A stretch of DNA of 35,310 nucleotides from Candidatus Scalindua sp. (GTDB lineage Bacteria; Planctomycetota; Brocadiia; Brocadiales; Scalinduaceae). The notes beneath the pieces were generated by a model. The model saw nothing but the letters and a program-made list of their open reading frames with translations, did no database searches and had not been told where the DNA came from. The translations under genes and the position numbers were made by a program. Positions 8,219 to 15,850 of this stretch are shown here, one piece after another (the stretch's first letter is position 1; every line of letters begins with the position of its first letter). The DNA lies in the NCBI GenBank assembly GCA_018648405.1, contig JABGRF010000241.1, positions 1-35,310 on the forward strand. Reading direction: 5' to 3'.

Positions 8219-10291
8219 TTATAAAGCCTTCATAAACTCAACAAGATCCTGCAGATCCTGATTATTCAGATTAGATGTAACACCATGCATATCTAATGTT
8301 GTGCAAGTGTTATCAATCGTATTCATCAAAGTCTGCGCACTACCATCATGGAAATACGTACCAGAAGCGTAGATATCTCTTAATGTTGGAGTATCAAACT
8401 CTTTTACAAGATCAAGTCCAATAATTGGCACATCATACTCTTCACTGTAAGGTCCAACTCCAGTTTCTAGAACTGTAGTGTTAAACACAGCTCCCGGTGT
8501 TGTCCTGAAACCATCTTTACCAACTCTTCCGGTTCCAACATCATGAGTCTGAGCGTCACTGAACAATGCTCTTGGATTTTTAGGATCACCAGGATGACAC
8601 TCAATGCAACCAACCTTTGGATCACTAAATACTTTCCATCCTCTTTTCTGAGCTTCAGTCAATGAACCATCTTCTTCTCTGAAAGGACTTCCTGTAAACT
8701 CTAAAGATCTGATATAAGCAATCAAAGCCTCAAGTCTTTCAGGAGAGAAATTCTCACTTCTGAACACAAATCCAGGGTCACGACCACATACTCTGTCAAT
8801 CGAAGAAGCAGCTCCTACGATTTCATCAGGATGACCTGTGAATCCTTCATGCCTAAATGGAGGAAGGTATCTTCCACCTCTAATGTACTTAGTGTTCTTC
8901 CAGCTACCCCAACCTTCATCACCAAGGTCCCAGATCGTGCCTGTTGTCTGGCCTCTTTCATAGTGGCAACTTGCGCATGAATACTCACCCTGCAGTGTCC
9001 ATGATGCTTCGTTAAACAAAAACTGTCCATATCTCACCAATTCACTCTTATAAGGTGAGTGCTTTGCCCTGTAATGTACTTCAGGAACTGTAAGCGGCTC
9101 TCCTCTTTCGAGTGGCTCCCACTCAGGACCAGTCTGCATTGTTGCAATAACTGAAGGCTCATCACCTACCTGAATAAAAGACAAACTGTTTGAGAAATAG
9201 TTTGCAGTGTACATAGTCTTACCATCCGGTGAAAGAGCAACTGAACTAGGGCCTAGACCCACATTAACTCTTGCTACCAGATAATCAATCATCAATGTCA
9301 GGTCATTCTTCATGTCATCAAGCTCTTCTTGAGTGCTTGAAACAACGATGTCCAACAACTTTGGCAGATCAAGGATTGTTATCCTGTGCATACTTCTAAC
9401 ACCAACAAAAGCATATTTTCCGTCAGGAGAAACAGTTACTCCGTATGGATTTCCATCATAATTGTTATGCTCATCTAAAGGCATACTTGCAACCTTACCG
9501 CCTCTTTTAGTCTCTACAACAGCGAGGTTGTTAGAGAATATCTGAGCATTTTCAGCTTCACAAACAGGAAGCCAGTTCTTTGGCTGTTCCATTGTGACAA
9601 GTACATATGCTCCATCAGGCGTGTACTCTACACCCCTCAGGTTACAACTCTGATAGATATTTCTGTGCTCAGTAACCCTACCAGTTGAAAGATCTACAAA
9701 ATCTACGCCTCTGTTGATCTTACCAGTTGTATCCAGGACAACTGCAGCAGATTTTCCATCAGGAGAAATTGCTATGTCCCTTGGACCATAATCAGTAGTT
9801 CTGATTTCGCCAATCTTGCTGTTCATTGCGGTGTCAATAATATCAACAGTGTTCCACATACTACCTGAACAACAAACATATGCCTTAGAACCGTCTTTAG
9901 ACAATTTAATACTACATGGCCAATCACCAACCTTTATTGTCTTTACAACAGCCTTATTGCCTACGTCAATGACTGACACGGTATCACTTTCAGCGTTACA
10001 AACGAACAAAGTGCGACCGTCCAATGTATAAACACTGGCTTCCGGCTGTACCTGTACAGGCACTTCACCAGTCACTTTTTTGGACCTAACATCAACAAAC
10101 GACACGCTGTGTCCCGACTGATTGCATAAAGCCAACTCGCTACCATCAGGCGAAACTGCTACGTGGAATGGGGATGGATGCTCAGTCCTTACCCTTGTGC
10201 CCTGTATAAAGCCAGCACCAGCACTTTGAACCAGCGCTAAGCTTAGCATTCCCGCACCCAGGAATCCCAATATCCAAGCCTTTTTCTTCAT
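8219..10291 (-). CDS. hzsBC: Hydrazine synthase fused beta-gamma subunit
   Basis: A 690-residue fusion of the non-catalytic beta propeller and the dihaem gamma subunit of hydrazine synthase. Gamma is thought to reduce NO to hydroxylamine, which passes to HzsA. A signal peptide covers residues 1-26. Residues about 35-380 carry YVTN-type propeller blades with recurring SPDG turns (VAVSPDG, IAISPDG, VTVSPDG, VALSPDG). Residues about 400-690 resemble MauG/bacterial cytochrome c peroxidase, with haem motifs CASCH (439-443) and CIECH (562-566) and the family signature TLRDI..GTYFHDGSAQTL (about 636-655). In Kuenenia these are two genes, whereas fusion is known from Scalindua. A strong TGGAGGTG site lies 5 nt before the ATG. 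It lies upstream of hzsA and downstream of the Cys-rich gene by 51 bp. Confidence 0.96.
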   Translation of the reverse strand: MKKKAWILGFLGAGMLSLALVQSAGAGFIQGTRVRTEHPSPFHVAVSPDGSELALCNQSGHSVSFVDVRSKKVTGEVPVQVQPEASVYTLDGRTLFVCNAESDTVSVIDVGNKAVVKTIKVGDWPCSIKLSKDGSKAYVCCSGSMWNTVDIIDTAMNSKIGEIRTTDYGPRDIAISPDGKSAAVVLDTTGKINRGVDFVDLSTGRVTEHRNIYQSCNLRGVEYTPDGAYVLVTMEQPKNWLPVCEAENAQIFSNNLAVVETKRGGKVASMPLDEHNNYDGNPYGVTVSPDGKYAFVGVRSMHRITILDLPKLLDIVVSSTQEELDDMKNDLTLMIDYLVARVNVGLGPSSVALSPDGKTMYTANYFSNSLSFIQVGDEPSVIATMQTGPEWEPLERGEPLTVPEVHYRAKHSPYKSELVRYGQFLFNEASWTLQGEYSCASCHYERGQTTGTIWDLGDEGWGSWKNTKYIRGGRYLPPFRHEGFTGHPDEIVGAASSIDRVCGRDPGFVFRSENFSPERLEALIAYIRSLEFTGSPFREEDGSLTEAQKRGWKVFSDPKVGCIECHPGDPKNPRALFSDAQTHDVGTGRVGKDGFRTTPGAVFNTTVLETGVGPYSEEYDVPIIGLDLVKEFDTPTLRDIYASGTYFHDGSAQTLMNTIDNTCTTLDMHGVTSNLNNQDLQDLVEFMKAL

Positions 10292-10342
10292 TCTTACACC
10301 TCCAAAAACTAAAATTATAAAAAAACTACTTAAAACACTACA

Positions 10343-10921
10343 TTAAAAATCCGGTTCATGCGGACATGTTCCAGACATTTTACAAACAGTTACAAGTTCT
10401 TCGCCGCAATCCGAACACTTACCATTTGAAAGCAAATGCTCCGCATACTCCATTTTGTGATCAATCTCAAAACCTGCACCTGGTTCATCATACTCTTTAC
10501 CACATTTTTTGCAACCAAAATTAAGCTTCGCCCTAACTGCAGTACCTGTCAAATCGTCGTTGCATACTTCGCAAAACCCAATATTAAAGGCGTAGCAGGC
10601 TTTAGAATTCTCGCATTTATCATTAACGCAATTATATTTAGTCCTAATGCATGACCAAGATTTCACAACCTTATGCTTCGTAACTTCTTCACCCTCTTTA
10701 TGCTCCTTAGTATTCCAGATATATTTCAAGTTACCACATTCTGTCCAGGTAAATATCTCTTTACATTCTGTACACCAATTCAGCAACTCGTTAACTTTCA
10801 TTGGGCATGGTCCGCCCTTTTCAGCCTTGACGATACTAAACTGGCTACCCATGAGCGCAACCATACATACAAATACTCCCAAACATAAAACCCTACCGAA
10901 TCTTTTTTTCAATGTATTCAA
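10343..10921 (-). CDS. Exported Cys-rich protein of the hzs operon, unknown function
   Basis: I do not recognise a family. The protein has a signal peptide (about residues 1-33, ending IVKA/EKGG) and then about 160 residues with many Cys, mostly in CXXC pairs: CTEC, CEVC, CKKC, CSDC, plus CPMK, SCIRTKYNC and CVNDKC. None is followed by His in a haem motif, so zinc-ribbon or rubredoxin-like metal sites or disulfides are more likely than haem. I place the start at the TTG at 10921 because GGAGG lies 7 nt upstream. A TTG at 10939 also opens the frame but would put this ribosome-binding site inside the coding region. As first gene after the sigma54 promoter and directly before hzsBC, it could help assemble or metallate hydrazine synthase. 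That role is inferred from position only. Confidence 0.8.
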   Translation of the reverse strand: MNTLKKRFGRVLCLGVFVCMVALMGSQFSIVKAEKGGPCPMKVNELLNWCTECKEIFTWTECGNLKYIWNTKEHKEGEEVTKHKVVKSWSCIRTKYNCVNDKCENSKACYAFNIGFCEVCNDDLTGTAVRAKLNFGCKKCGKEYDEPGAGFEIDHKMEYAEHLLSNGKCSDCGEELVTVCKMSGTCPHEPDF

Positions 10922-10989
10922 GCCTTCGCCTCCTTTCAAATTTTCCTTGTTATTAATAACACTATTTAGTACGCAGAATATATATTTGG

Positions 10990-11005
10990 AGCATTCCGCG
11001 TGCCA
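10990..11005 (-). promoter_or_regulatory. Sigma54 (-24/-12) promoter of the hzs operon
   Basis: The minus strand reads TGGCACGCGGAATGCT. It matches the RpoN consensus TGGCACG-N4-TTGCW at all but one position and has the diagnostic GG-N10-GC spacing. The start would be near 10979, giving a ~57-nt leader to the TTG at 10921. The gene directly upstream encodes a sigma54-dependent activator. Confidence 0.88.
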
Positions 11006-11087
11006 TAATACTATATGTTTTTAATATATCCTGTAAACACCCAAAACAAAAAGCCTTAAATATGAATCCTTCATCATCATACAAATA

Positions 11088-11143
11088 GTCAGCAGAAAAG
11101 ATTTGGCTGAATTCTGCCAACTTCAACTTTCACACTGTCAGCA
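11088..11143. promoter_or_regulatory. Putative upstream activator site of the hzs operon
   Basis: TTGGCTGAATTCTGCCAA at 11103-11120 is an 18-bp dyad (16 of 18 positions symmetric) centred about 130 bp upstream of the predicted sigma54 start, the usual distance for an NtrC-type enhancer. Two direct copies of GTCAGCA (11088-11094 and 11137-11143) flank it, 49 bp apart. Binding by the adjacent regulator is inferred. Confidence 0.6.
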
Positions 11144-11182
11144 AACTACCAGAGCAATCCAAATATGTCAATTTATTTGTTG

Positions 11183-12571
11183 TTAATTTTGAGCATATTT
11201 CTCAAGCCGATATCTGAACGTCCCTCTGCTGAGACCCAGCAATTTAGCAGCCTTAGTTTTATTATTCTTGCTTTTTTTCAAAGCCTGCAAAACCAAGTGT
11301 TTTTCCAGCTCATCTATAGATATTCCTTCAGGTGGCAAATTAAAATTCACCATTTTATATGCATTGTCTTTTTCGCTTCGATAACCAGAAATTGATTCTC
11401 TTACTAAAGTAACAGGAAGATGATCCTCCGTCACCATGCTTCCTTTGCACAAGATCACAGCTCTTTCCATGCAGTTTCGTAATTCCCTTACGTTACCATC
11501 CCACCTGCTTGACACGAGCAGGTTTTCAACGTTCTTTGTCATTTTCAGCGACAACTTTCCCATTTTTTCAGAAAACTGCGCAACAAAGTTTCGTGCTAAC
11601 TGCAAAATATCCTCAGGTCTTTCCCTTAGAGGCGGTATTTTTATAGGAAATACATTTACTCTATAATACAAGTCTTCCCTAAATTGACCCTTCTTAACAT
11701 AATCCTCAAGGTTTTTATTACTGGCACAGATGATTCTAACGTCAACCTTTACCGTTTCAGATCCCCCAAGCCTCTCTAATTCCCGTGCTTCAATTAGTCT
11801 CAGCACTTTGGCCTGAACAATAGGATTCATCTCTGATATTTCATCGAGAAACAGCGTACCGCCATGGGCCATTTCAAAGCGACCCTTCTTGGATTTCTCT
11901 GCTCCTGTAAAGGCACCCTTTTCATAGCCGAATAACTCGCTTTCCAGCAGTGTCTCAGGCAAGGCAGCACAGTTAATCGAAACTAACGGCCCACCCTTCC
12001 TTAAACTATTGAAGTGGATTGCTCTCGCTACAAGCTCTTTCCCGGTGCCACTTTCTCCGTAAACAAACACGGTTGAATCCGTTCTGGAAACATCTCCAGC
12101 CAACAAAAGAACTTCCAATATCTTAGGAGAGTTACCTATAATGTTACCAAAATTATAATGCGACTCTAATTCCTTTCGAAGATATCGATTTTCCATTGCA
12201 AGAGATCTCATCTTCAGTGCTTTTTCCACTGCAACTGAAAGCGATTCACCCTCAAATGGCCTTACGATATAATCAAAGGCACCCTCTTTCATCGACTCCA
12301 CCGCAGTCTCAATGGAATCATCCCCGGTTACAACAATAACCGGCAACTCGGAATCCATTGATTTAATCTGCTTAAGGAATTCCAATCTGCCCATTTTCGG
12401 CACTCTCAGATCAGTAATAATCAAGTGCAGTTTTTCGCGCTCAACAAAATCAACTATCGATGTCAGGTCTTGAGCCTTAACAACCTCGATATTATCCATC
12501 TTATCGAACATAACCTTGACGTTGCGTATTATTCGCTCTTCATCATCAGTTATCAACACCCTACTAACCAC
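11183..12571 (-). CDS. Sigma54-dependent response regulator (NtrC family)
   Basis: A 462-residue activator with three domains. The receiver (1-120) has acidic pocket D9/D10 and phospho-acceptor D54. The AAA+ domain (about 140-380) has Walker A GESGTGKE (172-179), the sigma54-contact loop GAFTGA (219-224) and Walker B LFLDEI (240-245). A Fis-type helix-turn-helix lies at the end ([19 protein letters not shown]). The receiver's normally invariant Lys before Pro is Arg here (R104 in YIVRPF), which may change phosphorylation kinetics. The start is GTG at 12571 with GAGGA about 9 nt upstream. It is 42 bp after the cytochrome b gene, so probably in that operon, and is followed by the sigma54 promoter of the hzs genes, its likely target. 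No cognate kinase is adjacent. Confidence 0.95.
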   Translation of the reverse strand: MVSRVLITDDEERIIRNVKVMFDKMDNIEVVKAQDLTSIVDFVEREKLHLIITDLRVPKMGRLEFLKQIKSMDSELPVIVVTGDDSIETAVESMKEGAFDYIVRPFEGESLSVAVEKALKMRSLAMENRYLRKELESHYNFGNIIGNSPKILEVLLLAGDVSRTDSTVFVYGESGTGKELVARAIHFNSLRKGGPLVSINCAALPETLLESELFGYEKGAFTGAEKSKKGRFEMAHGGTLFLDEISEMNPIVQAKVLRLIEARELERLGGSETVKVDVRIICASNKNLEDYVKKGQFREDLYYRVNVFPIKIPPLRERPEDILQLARNFVAQFSEKMGKLSLKMTKNVENLLVSSRWDGNVRELRNCMERAVILCKGSMVTEDHLPVTLVRESISGYRSEKDNAYKMVNFNLPPEGISIDELEKHLVLQALKKSKNNKTKAAKLLGLSRGTFRYRLEKYAQN

Positions 12572-12613
12572 TATGGAGTATCCTCAAAAACAAGACAAAA
12601 ATCACATAAATTT

Positions 12614-13522
12614 TCAAAAAGCAAATATACTAAATATATCAATATTGAGATCTTTGATTAAATCCATAAAGAGTGACGCAAGAGAGCATATCACAGATGA
12701 CAGCATAAATCCCACCATAAGCAAACCAATAGTAAGAAGAGGCACACCCATCATTCTGGATACAAATTTTGCCATTGGAGATGACGGTTTAACCCTTAAA
12801 CCCTCTAACTGACCCTCTTCCTTCATCCTCTCATAGTAAGCACCTCTTTCATGCTTTACATGAGCCTCATCAATCTTACCCGTAAACATCGCCTCATCGG
12901 TAGGCATATTCTCAGGCAGCATGTGTGTATGGAGGAAATGAATTGAAAAGATAAATCCTGCAGCTAACAATGCTTCGTATCTATGTGCAACCAGAGCGAT
13001 ACTTGGTAAATCAATGTAGCTTGCAACGCTGACGGGTACAAGCCTCGTGGCTTGCACTGGAAACCAAAGAATATAACCTGTAACCGCCATAACCAATGTT
13101 CCCCACATAAGCGACAGATATTCAAATTTTTCCCAATATATAAATCTTTCAAACTTTGGTCGTTTACCCAGCCTGAAAAACCACAAGATATCTCCTAGTA
13201 TGTGCAACACATCCTTCGGTTGTATCAATAGAGAATCGGGCCCCCAGAACATGCCCCTATCTTTCTTTATTAGAGACTCGTAGGCCAGATACGCAAAGTG
13301 CAAAAAGGCTGCTACAAAAGTGAGGAGCGCACAAAGCCTATGAATATTACCAGCGGCAGGATAGCCACCCATAGCACCATACAACCACTGACCCCAAGCA
13401 TAGTCCTTGAACACCAAAGGCATACCGGTTAACACTAACCCGAAAAAACTTATAATTGTGAAAGTATGGCCAAGTCGATGAAACTTGCCAAACCGTAGTA
13501 ATGTTGTAGTATTATCAGCCAT
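12614..13522 (-). CDS. Membrane dihaem cytochrome b of the hzs electron-transfer module
   Basis: A 302-residue integral membrane protein resembling the cytochrome b subunits of formate dehydrogenase, Ni/Fe hydrogenase and thiosulfate reductase, which exchange electrons with quinones. I see about five hydrophobic segments (about 20-37, 60-82, 140-155, 178-198 and 258-285). Candidate b-haem ligands are H15/H19, H61, H75, H180 and H195/H198/H200. It overlaps the upstream multihaem cytochrome gene by 8 bp, which implies translational coupling and a complex. In Kuenenia a cytochrome b and multihaem c pair at this place upstream of hydrazine synthase is proposed to deliver electrons from quinol for NO reduction. 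I apply that role here by synteny. Confidence 0.85.
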   Translation of the reverse strand: MADNTTTLLRFGKFHRLGHTFTIISFFGLVLTGMPLVFKDYAWGQWLYGAMGGYPAAGNIHRLCALLTFVAAFLHFAYLAYESLIKKDRGMFWGPDSLLIQPKDVLHILGDILWFFRLGKRPKFERFIYWEKFEYLSLMWGTLVMAVTGYILWFPVQATRLVPVSVASYIDLPSIALVAHRYEALLAAGFIFSIHFLHTHMLPENMPTDEAMFTGKIDEAHVKHERGAYYERMKEEGQLEGLRVKPSSPMAKFVSRMMGVPLLTIGLLMVGFMLSSVICSLASLFMDLIKDLNIDIFSIFAF

Positions 13523-14522
13523 GATCAGATTTATTCTCCTTTCGATCGTCTAATATTGAGCCCAGCCATGATAAAAGCATATGCGTACCGAACTGCGCAA
13601 ATGTTACCACCAAAAGGCCAACATACGCCACGAAAAGAACGGTTAATAATGTCTGCGGACTCTTTACGATACTCTTGATTTCCGCAGGATCTTTTCTGAT
13701 ATTTTTTAAAGCTATCAACGCCGATTTATAATAACCAACGTCTTTGTAAGCCGGATGCGCAACATGCTTAACAAAACTGTTGCCAGCGCCTGGATGACAC
13801 TTACCACAGGTTTCCTTCGCCTTTTCCGGACCTAATGTAGATTCAGGATCTGCTGAATTGAGAATAGTATGCTGCCCGTGACAATCGACACACGTCGCTA
13901 TATCCAAGCCTACATACCCCATTGCAGTAACCTGACCATGTAGATTATTACGATAAGAACGGTAGTATTTTTCATGACAACCTCCGCATTTTTCTATCGT
14001 ATCCCCTCTGTGCTCCAGGTTATCAGCCCGAGGTGTATTCATCTTAGATTTCTGTCCCGTGTGGCAATACTTACAAGTAGGTAGCTGTACACCTTTTTCC
14101 TGCATCAGGCTTGCATGACTACCTTCCAGGAATGTTGCGGCCGGATCATCGTGACAGAATGTTACACAATCTACCGGTTGTAAATTTGGATAGTGCTCTC
14201 CTTCAGAATCTTCCAGATCAGAATGACAATCGATACAGTAGAAGTCCTCACCACCGTGAGCAGATGCATGGTACTCTTCTTCATCCACAACCATTGTCAC
14301 AATCTCCACTTCGCCAGTGACATGGTCTACCCTGACCTTGGATGCTACCTCTGCCGGATCTGCATGACACTCCATACAGTCACTATTCTCTTGAGCAAAG
14401 AGGCTATTTGATGAAAAAGAAGAAATGAAAATAAGACATGAGATAAAGCATGAAATGATTACAAGCTTACATATTTTACTATCTTTAAATACTTCTGTCG
14501 TTGTTTTTGACAATGATACCAC
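13515..14522 (-). CDS. Membrane-anchored multihaem cytochrome c of the hzs electron-transfer module
   Basis: A 335-residue cytochrome with a signal sequence (about 18-43) and a C-terminal membrane helix (about 292-314), so the haem domain lies outside the membrane face and is anchored next to the cytochrome b. Canonical haem motifs are CMECH (49), CIDCH (96), CKYCH (150), CGGCH (179), CVDCH (211) and CGKCH (239). A seventh, CVTFCH (119-124), has three residues between the Cys. With that CX3CH site counted the protein would be heptahaem. The start is GTG at 14522 with GGAG 8 nt upstream. It overlaps the next gene by 8 bp. The likely role is passing electrons from the cytochrome b to hydrazine synthase or its carrier, inferred from context. 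Confidence 0.88.
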   Translation of the reverse strand: MVSLSKTTTEVFKDSKICKLVIISCFISCLIFISSFSSNSLFAQENSDCMECHADPAEVASKVRVDHVTGEVEIVTMVVDEEEYHASAHGGEDFYCIDCHSDLEDSEGEHYPNLQPVDCVTFCHDDPAATFLEGSHASLMQEKGVQLPTCKYCHTGQKSKMNTPRADNLEHRGDTIEKCGGCHEKYYRSYRNNLHGQVTAMGYVGLDIATCVDCHGQHTILNSADPESTLGPEKAKETCGKCHPGAGNSFVKHVAHPAYKDVGYYKSALIALKNIRKDPAEIKSIVKSPQTLLTVLFVAYVGLLVVTFAQFGTHMLLSWLGSILDDRKENKSDHG

Positions 14523-14595
14523 TTTATGATCTCCTCCTCTTGATTGAAAGAAAGATAGTACTTTTATACAGTGGGATAAACTTTCACTATAGCTG

Positions 14596-14624
14596 ATTAT
14601 CTTCTATTTAAGTAGAGCGCACAA
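14596..14624 (-). promoter_or_regulatory. Weak candidate promoter of the electron-transfer-module operon
   Basis: On the minus strand GATAAT (14596-14601) lies 17 bp after TTGTGC (14619-14624). The -10 matches consensus at five of six positions but the -35 only at three. It is the best candidate I see before the GTG at 14522. Confidence 0.3.
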
Positions 14625-14630
14625 TACAAC

Positions 14631-14664
14631 CGTCTCCCCTCCTCTTAAGCAAGGAGGGGAGACG
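14631..14664. repeat. Perfect 13-bp GC-rich inverted repeat
   Basis: CGTCTCCCCTCCT (14631-14643) and its exact complement (14652-14664) enclose an 8-nt loop containing CTTAAG. Neither strand has a T-run after the stem. It separates the c554-like gene from the electron-transfer-module operon and may be a terminator without U-tract, or a protected 3' end. Confidence 0.7.
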
Positions 14665-14751
14665 AAAAACATCTTACTACCATTATTTTTAAAGCGACTA
14701 GCACGAATCATCTATTTACAAGCTGATTCTCAAAGAAACAAATCCATTACA

Positions 14752-15492
14752 CTACTTAGCATTTGGAGGCTTTGTTTTGTACCATGGATCCAGCTCTACA
14801 TAGCCCTTCCATTTCTTTGCGTCCGGCTTAACATCATCAATGCCATCATGGTCCCTGTGATCGTCTCTCTTAATGTAATCCTTTGTAAAGAGCCTTTCTT
14901 GACCTTTGCTATTTTTCGTACCTTCACACTTAGGACACTTGTTTTTTGAACCTGCATCTTCCCAGTGGCAAGTAAGGCATTGTTTTTTTATCGTCTTGTA
15001 CTTATTTATGCCGGCTACTAATAGACCTGCGTCGTATTGAGCTTTTCTGGCAGCCATAGGATCTTTTTTCAACAACTTCTTAAATGCGTCTTTGCCCTTA
15101 CCACCAAGGTTCTTCTTAGCCTTTATATAACCCTCTCCAGGGCCATGGCATGCTTCACAACCAACGTTTTCAATAAAGTCCTTTGTACCCTGCTTGGACT
15201 TACCCTTCTTTATCTTCATGCCCAACGCTGTAGCATGACATTTTAAACACTCAGGATTACTCTTGTCTTCATCAGTTTTCAACCTGCTGAAAGTGTTATA
15301 ATGCTGATTCTTCATCTTCTTATATTCTTCACCTTCAAAACAGCCTTTAGACATATGGCACTTACAGCCACCATTACCCATATATTTCCACTTCTGCTTA
15401 CCGGCAAAACTCTGGCTACATTGAAAGACTACAAGCGACAATGATATAGCTACGAATGTCAAAACACATCTTCTTAAATTACGGCCAAACAT
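14752..15492 (-). CDS. Cytochrome c554-like tetrahaem protein with an unusual haem motif
   Basis: A 246-residue exported cytochrome (signal peptide about 1-31) of the c554 type, recognised from the N-terminal pattern of first haem site followed by a GEEYKKMKNQHYNTF stretch. Three canonical motifs are present: CLKCH (82-86), CEACH (112-116) and CLTCH (172-176). The first site is CKCH (43-46), with only one residue between the Cys. A later CPKC (186-189) lacks His. The rest is very Lys-rich, suggesting an acidic redox partner. It has its own sigma70-type promoter and lies upstream of the hzs regulatory and electron-transfer genes, so it may be a small carrier in hydrazine metabolism. This is inference. 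Confidence 0.85.
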   Translation of the reverse strand: MFGRNLRRCVLTFVAISLSLVVFQCSQSFAGKQKWKYMGNGGCKCHMSKGCFEGEEYKKMKNQHYNTFSRLKTDEDKSNPECLKCHATALGMKIKKGKSKQGTKDFIENVGCEACHGPGEGYIKAKKNLGGKGKDAFKKLLKKDPMAARKAQYDAGLLVAGINKYKTIKKQCLTCHWEDAGSKNKCPKCEGTKNSKGQERLFTKDYIKRDDHRDHDGIDDVKPDAKKWKGYVELDPWYKTKPPNAK

Positions 15493-15599
15493 ATGGTAAC
15501 CCCCTTCTCTTTATCTTAAAATATCTGTGAAAAACTAATACCTAAACACCCTCTACGGTGATACAAAACTACAAAATATCCTACCTCTAACGGTTTGGA

Positions 15600-15628
15600 A
15601 TTTTATCAAGACCCTTTTATTGTGTCAA
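15600..15628 (-). promoter_or_regulatory. Sigma70-type promoter of the c554-like gene
   Basis: On the minus strand TTGACA (15623-15628, perfect) and TAAAAT (15600-15605, five of six) are separated by 17 bp. The predicted start near 15593 gives a leader of about 100 nt. Confidence 0.75.
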
Positions 15629-15800
15629 GATAAAAACTATTCAATTCCATTCGATGCATTTTATGACACAAAACCCTGACATTTGGAAAATATTTAAATG
15701 CCTTTTCGTCAGTATTACACCAATAAACACCCATCTTTACATTAAAACTGTAACTTTATTCGCTTAGCTCAGAACACCAGCCAAGAGCGGCTATAACATG

Positions 15801-15840
15801 TCGAAAAAACACTATTTCGGAATCGGTTTTGCCGAATAAT
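15801..15840 (-). terminator. Weak terminator candidate after accC
   Basis: A short TTCGG/CCGAA stem (arms 15832-15836 and 15816-15820) is followed six bases later on the minus strand by six T (15804-15809). The stem is short and its extension bulged. Confidence 0.3.
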
Positions 15841-15850
15841 TGCTCAATTA

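Larger units (their letters stand above)
15493..15850. other. Spacer between accC and the c554-like gene
   Basis: These 358 bp hold the promoter of the c554-like gene (15600-15628) and a weak terminator candidate for accC (15801-15840). I see no ORF with a plausible start, no RNA gene and no further strong dyad. Confidence 0.6.

Noticed and set aside
8219-10291. Reading hzsBC as a plain YVTN-propeller cytochrome c peroxidase
   Set aside because: Its position before hzsA, matching domain order and the surrounding regulator and electron-transfer genes fit hydrazine synthase far better.
10436-11024. Several plus-strand ORFs opposite the Cys-rich gene and the hzs promoter
   Set aside because: They are antisense shadows of an exported Cys-rich protein with a good start. 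They lack ribosome-binding sites and cross the sigma54 promoter.
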